Source of the DNA: Glossina fuscipes | Taxonomy: Eukaryota > Arthropoda > Insecta > Diptera > Glossinidae | Assembly: GCF_014805625.2 (NCBI RefSeq) | Contig: NW_023998432.1 | Location: 3,419,541-3,483,540, forward strand | Length of the DNA: 64,000 nucleotides | Reading direction: 5' to 3' | Shown: piece after piece, positions 35,647-50,214 of the stretch | Numbering within the stretch: position 1 is the first letter of the stretch | How the letters are laid out: each line of letters begins with the position of its first letter | Position numbers and translations under genes: made by a program | The notes under the pieces: generated by a model | Told to the model about the DNA's origin: nothing | Seen by the model: only the letters and a program-made list of their open reading frames with translations | Database searches by the model: none

Positions 35647-37705
35647 TTACTTGGCATTTTGCGACATTAATTTAAATCTCAAATCAGCCACCAAAGCTAC
35701 GTGATCGGAGGGAAAAACCACAGACGGTATGGCCTTGTGAGATTTTAATTCTTCAAGACCAGGCAAAGGGACAATCTGTTCTACGCTCAAACGGTCGCTT
35801 TGATAAAATATGTAATCCAAACAAGCGGCAAAAGCATGAGTAAAGTTTGTATATTGTGGGGTACCACAAGCAGATTGCATGCGAAATGGTTGTTTCAAAA
35901 ATACACCAGTTAAAGCTTCTTCTGGGTCTGAAAATGGGAAAGGTTTAATACAATAATTTATCAAAAAATCTGACAATTTTTTTTGTTATTTACTACTGCG
36001 CCAGTCAATGAAGTCATCCTCTACAAATCCTTCAGTCATTAAACGGAAAATACCACACTCGGGAACGCTATTAAAATCACCGGAAAATACTATAGCTAAC
36101 TGATTTTCATCGTTTAAATTCAATTGAATTATCAATTTTCTATACATATCTTCAATGTAAAGCATAGAGAGACCGATTTGCAAAAGACGTATATGATCTG
36201 CATCAGGATGAAAATACAGATGTGTATTAGCTACCAATAAATAGTATTGACATTCTTTCATTTTTAATAAAGTTAATTGCAATGTCGTTGAACGATCACA
36301 TATACGCTCTGCTAATTTCTCATTTGTTTGTATTTTTTGCCACAAACCCCGGAAGACGGTTAAAACTTTAATATTTTCACCGATGTTGAAATTTCGCGTC
36401 TCAAACAAATCGAAACGTTTAGCGTTGTAGAATGTCGCAACTCCCTCGCCACAAGTGCCTTTCTGGGCCAATAAACCTTTGAAAGCTTGTTCATCATCTT
36501 CTAGTATAGGTTGCAAGTCAAAATTGAAAAATTTTACATCAACTTCCTGCAGGCAAATTATGTCAGCATTATAACCCATGATTTCCTTCAAAATTAACTG
36601 CTTGCGATAATCCGCTTTTAAAGCATATGCTGGGCAGTAAGGGAAAAGATGAGTGCGCGAATAATCACTGTCTGCATACAAATCTGCTAAAACATTATAA
36701 GAAACTATACGCAAACTATCGCCTCCTAAACGCTGCTTTGTAAAACAATGCCGCGTTTCGAAAGGGCAACGTCCGGGACCAACCTGTACTTCTCCCTTAG
36801 ATATTTGCTCTACGAGGGGGCCAAACTGGCCTTGACTGTTGCCAGGTATCAATACTAACTTTAAGAAATAACCCACGTCTTCGTTACAGGTATTATATGA
36901 AAGTCCATCGCCACAATGTAACCACTTTTTCACTTGTTTCAAGTTGCCAGAAGCTGGCTAAAATAGAAATATCTAATATAAAGTTTAATATTGCGGAAGG
37001 TAATTACTTGCCATTTTCGCCTTAAACCAAGAACCTTTACAATAACTTCTCTCAGCGAACTGCATTTCTAATTTACTAGGGTAGACCGTAAATCCTGCTA
37101 ATATAATAGTAGGCATAACTAAATTTACTACCCACGGTTGATTTATCACAACCTGAAAGTTGCGATCTAAAATTCTTAGATTTAGGCTGTCCGTAGTATC
37201 ACCCAGTATGTCGATGAAAGTTATGTCAGCCAATTTGTGTTCACCACGAAGCAATTCAATCTGTACAAATTTTTCAAAAAATCAACTGTAAACAATTACG
37301 ATAATTACTACTTACCTTACCGTCTACTAACGGTTTCGGTGAAAGTTCTGACTCTTGAGGTAGACTTTTATTCTTGGTCTTCTTTGCCTTCTTAAAGATT
37401 TCTTTTTCAATATTCCCTCGTATTCGCGTTAAAGCATCTTCAACTTTTTCACTCATTCGGCGACAAAAATTAAACTCACGATCCAATTTTAAATCAGCAT
37501 TAACATAACGGAAATTTATATGGAGCTCCTCACTATGAGAATCATTACGGAAATATACTTTATCCATGGGGGAATTGGTATGATGAGCGCGTGTTGCGAT
37601 TCGGAGATAGGATTGACAGATAAATCTTTTGGCTACTGAAGCAAATATATGTGCAACTGGAAAAAATACAAACGTTTGTCTTCTTTCTAGCAATTGTAAC
37701 ACCAT
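35647..37705 (-). CDS. Pde12: 2'-phosphodiesterase 12 homologue (EEP family, mitochondrial deadenylase)
   Basis: Four exons on the minus strand: 37705-37316, 37260-37008, 36953 to about 35994, and 35927-35647, in frame, 627 aa. The start at 37705 gives a basic, hydrophobic leader (MVLQLLERRQTFVFFPVAHI) suiting mitochondrial import. The C-terminal half is an endonuclease/exonuclease/phosphatase domain: SLRIVSYNVLADLY (N about 301), ICLQEVD (E about 351), ANTHLYFHPDADHIR (H about 459), FSGDFNS (D and N about 507/509) and the final PSDHVAL. These are the metal-binding and catalytic blocks of PDE12 and CCR4-type nucleases. The enzyme degrades 2',5'-oligoadenylate and shortens poly(A) on mitochondrial RNA in vertebrates; transfer to the fly is by homology. 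The last intron has two donors 3 nt apart, which would add or drop one codon. Confidence 0.93.
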
Positions 37706-37859
37706 TCCAAAATTATAATAAAAATTACTGTCGTCTAGCAAAAATTTTGCAATCGAATTGTATATGCCGTATATTGAAATACACTACAACGATGACGTTC
37801 CTATTAAGGATTGCCATACTATTGAAAAAATAAAAAATGACGTTATGTGTATATCAACC

Positions 37860-38262
37860 AAAATGAATAAAATTTCAATTGTTTTATATTGTATAACAAA
37901 TTAACACTCCCGGCTGCTTGTAATTACTTATTTTTTGTGTAGTGATGATTTTCAGACGTACTGTTTGCACTGCAAATGTGAAATAAAATATGCACCAGGA
38001 ACCCTGAAATAAAAATCAGTCAGGAAAATATTAAATTCTCCTGTTAGTCTACCATGGTATAACTTCCGAGGTATGTAGAAATTCAAGTAAATTAATGCGT
38101 CGATGCAATTGCCTCTATCTTAGAGGTTAAGATGGAGAAGATATAAGGAAACGTTTAATTTTTTTAAGTTTTCATTTTTTTTAGTTTTTGTGTTTTCTTA
38201 AGATCATGCAATCGCTTACAACTTTTTGGGTTAATTTGTATATATATATATATATATATATA
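37860..38262. other. Spacer upstream of PDE12
   Basis: AT-rich, ending in a (TA)n run (38238-38262) that meets the assembly gap. No gene. Confidence 0.4.
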
Positions 38263-38662
38263 NNNNNNNNNNNNNNNNNNNNNNNNNNNNNNNNNNNNNN
38301 NNNNNNNNNNNNNNNNNNNNNNNNNNNNNNNNNNNNNNNNNNNNNNNNNNNNNNNNNNNNNNNNNNNNNNNNNNNNNNNNNNNNNNNNNNNNNNNNNNNN
38401 NNNNNNNNNNNNNNNNNNNNNNNNNNNNNNNNNNNNNNNNNNNNNNNNNNNNNNNNNNNNNNNNNNNNNNNNNNNNNNNNNNNNNNNNNNNNNNNNNNNN
38501 NNNNNNNNNNNNNNNNNNNNNNNNNNNNNNNNNNNNNNNNNNNNNNNNNNNNNNNNNNNNNNNNNNNNNNNNNNNNNNNNNNNNNNNNNNNNNNNNNNNN
38601 NNNNNNNNNNNNNNNNNNNNNNNNNNNNNNNNNNNNNNNNNNNNNNNNNNNNNNNNNNNNNN
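38263..38662. other. Assembly gap (400 N)
   Basis: Exactly 400 N follow a TA microsatellite. The protein frames drawn through it are meaningless. Confidence 1.
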
Positions 38663-38866
38663 CACAATCAAAAAATGGGGGAAAAAAAATTAAAAACAGA
38701 GATTGATAAATATACAAAATTACATACAACATTATTCAGTTTTCTTATTTTTATGTCACAGTACAAAATGTTTTAATAACTAATCTCTTAATTTATTATC
38801 GTACTATCATTACCATAAATGTTACCATTATTATACTTTTTTTAAATATTTATATTGTATTTATAA

Positions 38867-38917
<51 letters not shown>

Positions 38918-39699
38918 GAAGCATGTATAAATTTTAGATTATTATTAAAGTTATTTTTTACGAGTTTTCCACGACTTTTTTTTAACGCGTAAGTGTGTGC
39001 TTGAATGTGTGCTTGTGTGTGTGTATATGTATTTACGTGTTTGTTTGTGAGTGGACTATGTGTTTATGTATGGTGTATATTTCATATTTTCAAAAAGTTA
39101 TCATTATAATCTTATTTCATTTTCATTAATATAATAACTATTTATATATGTAAATTTGATTATAAACCAATTGCTGATGCTCTAATTTCTTGTTCTACGA
39201 CTCTCTGGCTTATTCTTCATTTTAGCATCAAGTAAGATGCTTTTCCTCTTTATTTGTTGTTTGGTTTTCTGCTCTTACGGGATTTTGTTCTGCAATAATT
39301 ATTTTGTTTATTGATGAAGCTGTGGATTGATTGTTGGTAACATTTTTCACATATGCCATCTAAAACTAATCGTTCATTATTTTTAGTTAATTTATCTCTT
39401 TATAGTTTTTAGTAACAAACAAAATTTTATTATTAATTCATTTATCAATTTTATTATTTTATTATATTTATTATATTGCCATTATTGTTATTGTTATCAT
39501 TGTTATTATTATCATTTTTATTTCTATTGTATTATAATTCATTATATCATATATAATGATTATTATAAACTTTTTTATATATATATTATTATATCATTTC
39601 TATTGTATTATTATTATATTGAATTATCATATTATATTATTAATTTAATTATTTAACACATAATTTAATATAAAAAAGAATTTACATGTTGGGTTTTAA
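38663..39699. other. Very AT-rich spacer, probably 3'UTR of the ZNRF-like gene at its right end
   Basis: It holds a TA tract (38870-38906), a TG-rich part (38990-39060) and ATT/ATA repeats at 39410-39660. No coding signal. Confidence 0.5.
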
Positions 39700-40881
39700 C
39701 TAGTCGCCAGGATGTTCGGGGCAGGAGCGATTTACTTCGAACCATCGATCTATGCAACTATCGAAAACAATTTTAACTCAGTCCACAAATATATTACCAA
39801 TTATATTATCCTTACCATTTATGGTAAATACAAAGACATGGTAAGCGAGCTATGATATCACCAGGATTTAAATCTTCTAAACAAATTACGCATTCACCTT
39901 TTGCATCTGCTAAAACATCCTCTATGTAAACAGAAAAAAAAGAAAAGAAATAGATATTTGATGCGTTCCTTTCTTTGTTGTCTACAGCATTTGAATTATT
40001 CCATACCATTGTATGAGAGTCGTGGCTTTGTTAGGCACATAACCAAGTGGCATTCAATATCGTCGGGTAAGACGAATTTGTTGCATACAGGACATTTAAT
40101 ACCTTCAAAATGATAAACGTTTAGTTTTTATACCAAAAAAATGTACACAAATTTCATCTTCTTTATCACTATGTCTAAAATGTTATGTCAATATCTTCAG
40201 CGCAGATCTTCAATAATGATTTATTAAATTTAACTACAAGTTAAAAGAGAGAATGGTTCACTTAAAAATTTAGTTGTGGCGTTAATTTTTTTTTTTTTTT
40301 TTTTAAATACGCACTTTTTTGAGCACAGAACATGGTACAACTAGCATGTAAAGCAATAATGAAAACCTACAAGCCGCATTTTTACTTCTTACCATTAAAT
40401 GACCATATTTGAGATGGAAGTGATGTTGCTGTATACACGCGTCCAATATTGCTGGCTCCGTTCGATGCTGAAGCTGCCAAGGCTATGCTTTCCACGAAAT
40501 TTGCTCCCGCCATAGAAACACCCTTCGAAAGAATTATTGTTATTTATATCTAAATTCAACGATTTTTTCAATTATACTCACTCGTATATTATCGCCGAGT
40601 GTTTGACGCTGCAAATGATTGTTGTGACCTTGTTGTGACGTTGATGAACTGGCATAATTATTACTATTTATTGCGGTGGCATTGTTACTGGCATTTATAT
40701 GTTGATTTTCACCAGAGGTTGTGGGTTGTGAATGGATATCTGGCACGGAGCTTAAGCTACGTGCCCGTTGTCTATCCACAGAGGAATTTTGTAATTCGGC
40801 ACCCGTTGAGCTGCTCGAAAATGTACGCGAACGAGGACTCTGGTGACCGCTGGTGGCGGGGGTGCTTGCTTTTGCGCCCAT
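39700..40881 (-). CDS. ZNRF1/2-type E3 ubiquitin ligase (zinc finger plus RING, N-myristoylated)
   Basis: Five exons on the minus strand: 40881-40582, 40522-40393, 40102-40007, 39921-39816 and 39757-39700, in frame, 229 aa (mammalian ZNRF1 is about the same length). The N-terminus MGAKAS is a myristoylation signal, followed by a Ser/Asn/Gln-rich disordered region. From about residue 144 comes GIKCPVCNKFVLPDDIECHLVMCLTKPRLSYN, the extra C2HC finger typical of ZNRF. The RING follows: CVICLEDLNPGDIIARLPCLCIYHK (from about 186), then CIDRWFEVNRSCPEHPGD at the C-terminus. Known ZNRF proteins sit on endosomal or lysosomal membranes and ubiquitinate trafficking and signalling proteins; the fly target is unknown. 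All introns have GT-AG borders. Confidence 0.93.
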
Positions 40882-41044
40882 TCGTCTCTACCAAGTGAAA
40901 AAGAAAGAGTTTCACACGTCTCCCAAATTACTGTCGTTATCTCTGTGGCTTACAGTGGACTTAAGGGTCTCTAGCTGCTATTCCCACTCCGTGCTTGTTT
41001 TTATTATAAACCTTAAAACCTTTACAAACTTAAATTAAACTCCA

Positions 41045-41985
41045 TTGAAAGCTGTATTCAGCGATCGTCGTGTGATGAAATCTGAAAGCTTAATACCCTC
41101 GACCCCTAATGCCAAGAGCAAACTAATTTTCAACAAAAAAATTGGCAATTATCTCTTCTCCAAACGCCTTTACTTCTTAGTATGAAATGATTGCTATGCG
41201 GATTTCTTTCCCGTACAACAGCGGCTATAACGACGATGATAATGACTTTCTAGATGACGGTGAAGCAGTTATTCTCTAGCTGTGTGTACATTCTCTGTTT
41301 ATTATTCCGATAGGAAAATTTTGTTGAAGTAGAAAAAAAATTTACAAGTAAACGTCTAATTGCCGAAAAACACTTTTATAATTTTTCCTTTTTGATATAC
41401 TTCTTTTTAGTTTTATGTTCTGATTTTGCGTTTTTATGCAATTATATGTCTGTCGTCTTTGAGTTTCTGGTGCTCCAAGTTCTTTATTTATTATTCTCTG
41501 TTGTGTGCCGTATGTTGACATTTATCTCCTGTACATTCTCCACAAAAGAACCACTGTCAATTTTCGTTTTCAACTCAAATTCGTGGTTTGTCCAACTTAA
41601 CAGCAGTTACGATAAAGTGTATTGAGCGGGTTTACGATACGTTTACTTTGTTACGATACTTGGAGTACAGCATGGTATAGATTAAAAATAACGTCTAATA
41701 CGAAATCAAGAAAGATAAATGGCAATTTAGATGAAAAGAAGGTGCACTATTGCTGGCTGTTACTCAAACAAATTAGAAACTAATGGGAAATATTTAAAAA
41801 TTAAAACATTAAATTAATTTATTTGCTTTCTAATATTGCGTCATACAAAATCTGTTATAGCGTGTAATTTTCGATTTCATCATCATCAAAAATTTCATAT
41901 TTATTTTTATGTACATGTTTTTTATGTATTTTTATGGGATGTGGAGAAAGGTGAATAAATATTTCCAATATTTACATTCTAACAA
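41045..41985. other. Upstream region of the ZNRF-like gene
   Basis: Probably promoter and 5' leader near 41,000; the rest is AT-rich. Short hydrophobic frames (41392-41625) have no motif. Confidence 0.35.
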
Positions 41986-41989
41986 GTGG

Positions 41990-42194
41990 TCGCTCATTTA
42001 CTTCCTCTCTTAAGTTGTGAAATTCGAAGTTCGCTCATTTACTTACTTTCTCAAGTTACGAAATCCGAACTTCGCTCATTTACTTATTCTCTCAAGTTGT
42101 GAAATTCGAAGTTCGCTCATTTACTTACTCTCTCAAGTTGTAAAATTCGAAGTTCGCTCATTTACTTATCCCCTCTTCGAAACAGTGCGAACTT
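41990..42194 (+). repeat. 41-bp minisatellite, five units
   Basis: 'TCGCTCATTTACTT' starts at 41990, 42031, 42072, 42113 and 42154, so the period is exactly 41 bp. The unit continues with 'ctctctcaagttgtgaaatt' and 'cgaagt', and contains the palindrome TTCGAA. The period is not a multiple of three, so the open frame running through it is unlikely to be a protein. Confidence 0.92.
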
Positions 42195-42229
42195 CGACAA
42201 TTGATTTTTCAATGTGTTAGCGAAAGATT

Positions 42230-43500
42230 TTGGGCACAAACCAAATATACCAAATAGGGATTTTTCAACAGAAACCAAGCAGAAACAATCAAATTCTACT
42301 CACATCGTATTTTCAATTCAACTCAATTTACAAATATATCCCGCGCAAAAAGAAAATTTATAAAATTTATTAGCCTGGCAAGCAAATTGTGTTTTGAATG
42401 CAATTTTGTCTTCTGAAAATGAAGAATTATACAATTGTACTTTGTGCAAATTTTTTTCTCACTGCAGGAAATTTTTTTTTTTTTGGAGAACTACGATGAT
42501 ATGAGATATTTCGATTAATTTAAAAGAAAAAAAAACATAATTAAAGCAAAGTTTGTATAAAGTTATATCTAATGGTAATTTAAGCTTATTCGTTTCACTT
42601 TTAGAAAAAATTTTTTGAAATAATTTAACTTCCACTTTTATATCTATTTGCATAGTGTCCGAAACATTTCTATATAAGACGATTAGTGTGTTTGCAACTT
42701 TGAAATTTTCTGAAGAAGTTTCATTCTATATTTACTATTATTTCTTTTATTTCTATTTTCTATATTAACAATGTACATAATCTATTCATATTACTCGTTA
42801 CCTGTGCGATCGATTTGCATTGCATATCTTTTCATATCAAATTACTTGACCGATATTCTAAACTCTTTTATCAATTTAAATACTATTCGAAAGCTTTCCA
42901 AGAACAACTATCAGATGAGAAGAATTGCTATTGCACATGAGAGGAGTCAGTCTTTCAAGAAAATGCACACGCAGTATAGATTCCTTTTCTTTTGTCAACA
43001 CACATTTTATTATCAATTCATTAGTTTTCAAAAGTAATTAAAAACATTTGATAGAGAACCATAAAATATTGCTACACACTCTTTCATATTCAAACATACA
43101 TACACATTTGTTATCGTTATAAATTATGGTTTGCATATACGTAGAATGTCTAAAGAAACGTAATTACCATAAAATTACCATAAATTTTAAGAGAACTTTA
43201 CATAAGAACATGTCAATGTCTGCCACAATTGTAGCTGAGTTTAGTGTTCAGTTTCGTAATGTCGGGACATTGGACATGTGTACTGTATTGTGTTAATGTC
43301 GGTAACGGTAAGCACGTTTGTTTGGAAAACAATTAGTTAGCTATTTTGTGTTATGTGAGATAATAAGAATAATAATAACCTTAAACAATTAATATATCGT
43401 ATTTGTTTTGTTGTTTTAGCGGTTTGAAGCGATAAGTGTTCCAATTTCAAACACAATTCAACCGATACCGCTTGTCGTTTTGTTTACTGCGGTAATTCGG
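42230..43500. other. Spacer between the minisatellite and AMMECR1
   Basis: AT-rich, no gene seen. The right end is likely the 3'UTR of the AMMECR1-like gene. Confidence 0.4.
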
Positions 43501-43506
43501 TATTTG

Positions 43507-44735
<1,229 letters not shown>

Positions 44736-44779
44736 AGCGCGAGAGAGATGTTTACGCTTCGTCTTCACGGTTCTAATAT

Positions 44780-47700
44780 ATTATACAATACAGGAAAATT
44801 GATTAAAAAACAATAGCTATCGGATGAATCGATATCCCCCAGGAAATCCTTTACAAGAAGCCTTTATAACGTCGTTCTGCTGTTAAAAATTCTTTAAGAA
44901 CTAATATCGTAACCTAATCATACAGTTAATGGCAGTGCATAGATGAAGTAAATTTATGGTTGGATTAATCTGCAAATATAAAAGCAAGAAAGTAACTATT
45001 TTCTACCGATTCAAGCAACAATTCACCCACCTTGGCGTCTAAATTCTCTACGGGGTCTTTGTCTATATACAGCTACATACATTGATAATAACATATTTAC
45101 GAAATGTCAACATAAAAATAGAAGAGAAAAAAGTTAATTTTATCATAATTGTGGAAAATCAAATCAACTTTTTCTAAATTCTTAAGCATTCTAAAAAGGG
45201 TGGGTGTTAATTCCATCTAACAATTTGCTATTTACGATGCACATAAAGAAAAAGAAATTTACCTTCATTCGCTTTGTGTTGTTATTTCTGCTTATTCTTT
45301 ATTTTTCTTCTTTTGACCTTTCTCTGCTCCCCAATTTTATTTGCTAGTCAAACACTAGGCAATTTTTTCCTTTTGTATAGTTCGGTACTATTATCCTGTT
45401 CAAAAATTAGCATTTTCCTCATATATATATATCTGGATCAACTCATACGATATGAAATTTAGAAAATATTAATTTCAATCACTGTTTTTCCCTTTATATT
45501 CCGAAATTTTGATAAAGAGACACAATTGCACCCTCTAAAAAATTAATTTGTTACACAGTTGTGCAGTATTGCCAGGTGAAAATCTCTAATTTTCTATCTA
45601 CGGACGTAATTACTTCAAGTCGGCTAATTGCGTAGGAATTAGAAAAATGAAATGTAAAAGAAATAAAAATTTCACAAAAATATTGATTTGATTCTTATAT
45701 TACATTTATTTAACAGATTATTAACTAAACTCGACAGTTATTATTATTTTCTTTAATTAAAAACAAGAACTTTTCTTTTGATTAATAAAGATCTTTGTCG
45801 TCTGCTAAGCGTTTTCAACCCTAAACTATTTCACTGTACATTGTAACTTATTGTACCTCCGTAATTTGAATTTATAATACTTGCGCAATATAATTTAGAT
45901 CCTTGGAAAAACTGTGGATTCTGCTGAGAATTTATAGCAGTGTCTTTTAATTATATATCTAAAATAAAGGCGATTATAAACTTGGCAACTCTAGGTAGTC
46001 GATTGCGGCGTTGTTATCGTTTTCTTTCGAACGAGACAAGAAAATTGAAAATAAAATAGTATTTAGGATTAAATTTATATAATATTGTTGTTATTATAAG
46101 GTATCAGTAGCCATATAAAACTTAAACGAAATAATTATGGATCGTTCTTCAGTGGTTAAACGCGGACATCGTAAGCTTTGAAGAGTGCGATCAAAGTGTA
46201 AAATAAATTAAGTAGAAAAAATCGATTTAATTCGTTTTGTTCCTTGGTCACAGCCGCATATAAAAATTGGAGACGGCAAAAACATCAAATTCATATTGCA
46301 GCTGCCGCGCCGGGTCTATGTTGTTTTACGTGCCCTTACGAAAACCACCATCACGTTCCCATGGGATTTTATATAAAATAATAACACAATAATTGAAAAG
46401 TGTCGAGGGCGACAATAACGACGATTAAGTTTAAAGAAATATAATAGTAGAAAAAAAAGAAAATATTGCTATTGTGCACACACAATATGTAAATATAGAT
46501 ATATCAAACACAAAAAACAGAAACATAAATTGAACAAGTACACCTCTCCGCTACCGTCCGTTTCATAGATTCTGAAAATACAAATATATCAATTTGTTTG
46601 GTTTTTTTTTTTGCGGAAATTATTAGCCTGACTGGTATGTAATCACTGTTAATCTTCTAATATAAAATAATAATTATTGTCAATAACAATTTAATTCATT
46701 CTCAAAAGTAAATTATGAATTGGTAATTGCATCGGTTTAATATAATCGTACGGCGGGAGAGTGTAGTTAATAAACCTGCTACTGATTAATTAAAAACTGA
46801 ATCAACAATACTTAAGTAGAAAATCGATATGAAATGATCGAAGGAAGCTAAATATATTTTGTTACAATTAAACAAATCAGAAAATGTGGTAAAAACATGG
46901 CTTCCGCTAAATGTTAAATGCAAGCATATAAACATAACAACGCTTAGTACACTTGACCATGAACTAATTGTAAGCGTTTTCTCTTTTTTTTTTAAACCTA
47001 TGTTATAATATAAACAATGAATGCAAACAAACTAAATGGGGAAGTCTATTACTGTATTGTTGGTTAAAGTCCAAAGCCACATGTGAACACGCTTATAACT
47101 ACACATATTTAAGATATCCAAATTATAAAACTTGGAAATTGAGTTTAAAATAAATTCCCATCTTTGAGGATTTGCTGGATTATCGTTTCCATTCTAATTA
47201 AATTTTTCATTTTTATCTAAATCCTAAATGGGCGACCCCAAGGCTTAGAAAGCTATGTTGAAATTGCTCGCATACAATTATTATATTAATTAACAATTCA
47301 AATTAACATTTGAAATTGGAAAAATGTATCCATATACGTGTGTTTATTTAATGTACTTTTTACATACGTGATCTATGTCATTCTAAGAAGCATTACATAT
47401 TTGTATTTTGAAGGTGCCAAATTTAATTAACAATCTACTAATTAAGGAGAAAAATGTAATATGCACTTTATCACAGCGCATTATCATAAGAGAACATGTT
47501 AGCTTTCGTTGATTTAGAAACTTTTCTCTATGGTATCAGCTTCATTCAAAGAATGAGGTGACATTTGACTGAAATTTCACATCCATTAACGAAAATTTAT
47601 ATTTTTATTAGCGGTCAAAAATTGCACAAACAAGTTCAAATTTTCCTCTTTCAGAGTGTTATACAAAAATAGCAGACATAATTTTGATGATTACATGCTA

Positions 47701-48780
47701 AAGTATGTATTGCAAGGTTTACAATAATATAAAAAAATTTTACTTTAAAGTACGCCATGCATAAGGAATGTGAATATTTATGTGACGTCTTAACGATATG
47801 CAACTTGACATAAATTATCAAATGCGAACGAAAAGAAATTTCTTTTTTTTCAATTAAATAACAATCATTTTCTGATCCAATGCATCAATCTGAGAACATA
47901 CGTATATATCTCACATTCATAGTTCTGCATCTAATAAGTTACGGTGTCAAAACCAAATAATATTGTGAGATTTTTAGCAAAGTGGTTATGAACTGTTCTC
48001 AGTTCTACATAATTTATGGTACCAAATAATAACAATAATGAAGCGTGACTTTTAAATATAATATATTAAAAATTGTACTCTAATTGATATATGTATGTAT
48101 ACGCGCATACATACATTTTTGTACTTGCTATATGTATTTCTGCTATCAGTTGCACATTTTAAAACTTTGACATAGAACTAAAATGAATCATATGCATTGA
48201 AAGCATTGGTCAACGGTACTGTTTATATCATACATACGTGTATATAGTGGAATGTAAACAAATGTACATATATGTGTATATACACACTCAGATATATTTT
48301 TATAGATATACACATGCCTTTATGCGATTATTTCCGCTTTCGACAGAGAAATTCTTTTTGAATCATTGTTTATATAAATATATATGTACATTTGTAAACA
48401 TGTCGTTTTTTGGTCGCTGAACTGCAGCATTTTTTTTTTTACTTTTTAATACACGACATCAATTTATTGTGGAGTTTGAATTGATTCCAATCTTGAACGA
48501 TTAATGTTGGCATGTTCAATTACTTGTGTTTCATAAAAAGTAATACGATCACGTATAATCGGCTAGTCTCACAATGAATTTTCTCGCTAATCCATATAAT
48601 TATAAATTCACCAAAAATGAATGGCGTGTTGTAAGGTTTAGTGGAATCTGCAATCAGAGTGAAAATGAAGTTGAACCTTCCAAGGTATTCCAAGCAACGA
48701 CTTGTAATAGCGATTGTCGCTACAAATAAAATATTTTTTTATCATTCTGAAAGGTCAATTATTTTTTTAAATTAGGCCTC
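44780..48780. other. Gene-free stretch upstream of egghead
   Basis: It contains mostly AT-rich DNA with short ATA-type simple sequence. Positions 46000-46600 are less AT-rich ('gcagctgccgcgccgggtc', 'gtgtcgagggcgacaataacg') and could hold a promoter or non-coding leader exon; a 14-codon frame starts at 46138 (MDRSSVVKRGHRKL). Neither is proven. Confidence 0.35.
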
Positions 48781-48879
48781 TCGACGGTGGGAGAAACGCA
48801 CATCCAGTACTGTGAAGTGTTTTTAATAATTGTTGATTCCTTGCAGTTAACGGATGGTGAAGCCAGTACATAGCTATGA

Positions 48880-49935
48880 GCGGAAGGGTTGGTGATACAG
48901 GTTTTCTCTTATTAGGAGGCAGGCCAGATAGTAGCCAGATATGTACTGTCCTGTCTAATTAAACAAGCGGAATAATAAGCAAAAAATAGAGCACAATTAA
49001 TAAGGAATAGTTTAATATTTGATCAATGTACGACTAAATGAAATTGATAAACAAAATCAACTGAGCATTGTTGCCATATCTAAAATGAGATATTCAGCTG
49101 ATTCCGATGTGTAACGTTTCTCACATGTATGAGATGGTATATCTCGAAACATCTTTAGGTAAACATTGTCAAACATGTGAGTAATCATAAATCATGTATA
49201 TCCGCCTACTTATTTAAACGAAAGCCAAGATAACCCGGTATCCAGATCAGTAAAATTCCTCAATAATAGCATTATTTAAGATTGTACGGATAATTTTCAT
49301 TGATTGGCCGATTTGCTATTAGAAAAGGTTACGAATTTCTTAATATCATTTGATCTGGCCAAAAGAAATCTTCGTCTGACGGGAAGAAGAGCGATAAAGG
49401 TAGGCGACAGTGTCAAAGACTTCGAATTTGCCAATTAACGCGCTTCAGTACAGATATGCTGGACAATCTACTACTAACTATTATCAGCATATATTACAAG
49501 ATCATTGTTTGGATAAGATCTTAATCTTTCCTGGCATACTCGCAGACTTGACTGCGGAAAATTCTTCTCAGCATGAACAATAGATACAAGGATATTTACA
49601 TTAAATTTATATTTAATTAATTTTATATAAGCAGAGTTCCAGACACCTTGCGTAGCCGTGCTGAATAGCTGTGGCCTAAGGCCACCAACTGAACAAATAA
49701 AGGTCTAAATCGCATTTCTTTTGTTTGCATTGAAGAACAAGTTCAGATCAGTACAAGTTTCAAGGTTGTCAACCGCTTCGTTGAAGGAACTTCCAGCCAC
49801 GACTAATAAGAAGTCATCGGCACATTGAAATTTCATTATCTTGAAAGCGCTGCGGCTTAACTAGGTATAGATAGGTAGAAAAGAGTAGGGTTCAGGCAGC
49901 TGCGTTGCGGTAAACTCTCGTGCACCTCAACTAAA
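48880..49935 (-). pseudogene. I-like non-LTR retrotransposon remnant (RT and RNase H)
   Basis: On the minus strand the sequence reads ESLPQRSCLNPTLF (the PQG-x-x-L-x-P-x-LF block of reverse transcriptase), then FQCADDFLLVVAGSSFNEAVDNLE with the catalytic x-ADD box (about 49830). Some 550 bp later comes ILLIWIPGYLGFRLNK followed by a stop and AD, which is the RNase H block W-I-P-G-H-x-G-x-x-G-N-E-x-AD with mutations. Stops and frameshifts occur throughout. The order RT then RNase H fits the I superclade. It is a different fragment from the RNase H remnant at 8.4 kb. Confidence 0.7.
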
Positions 49936-49939
49936 CCAT

Positions 49940-50214
49940 AGTCAATAACTAGAACAGATTTAAGATCTAAAGTTTCAAGTGAAGGTGTATATCAAATAAA
50001 TAGTTTCCGTTTATATTTCTAAAAGTCTTGACTTCCTTTCGCTCAATATACTTTATACTTTAAATTAACAATTTCAAAACTTTATCTAGGATAATAATTT
50101 TTTTTCTCAATTTTTCTCTCGCACCGTCAAGGAGTGAAACCAGAAGGAAATCCACAAAAAAAGTTAAAATTGAAAATTTTCCTACCTACGATTTTTGAGT
50201 AAGTTATTTTAAAA
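49940..50214. other. Spacer, nothing recognised
   Basis: AT-rich with no feature I can name. Confidence 0.35.

Noticed and set aside
38164..38732. Several frames of 146-183 aa across the N run
   Set aside because: They consist of the assembly gap plus TA-repeat Ile/Tyr codons.
42017..42220. 67-aa frame over the minisatellite
   Set aside because: The 41-bp period changes frame in every unit, so no protein repeat is maintained.
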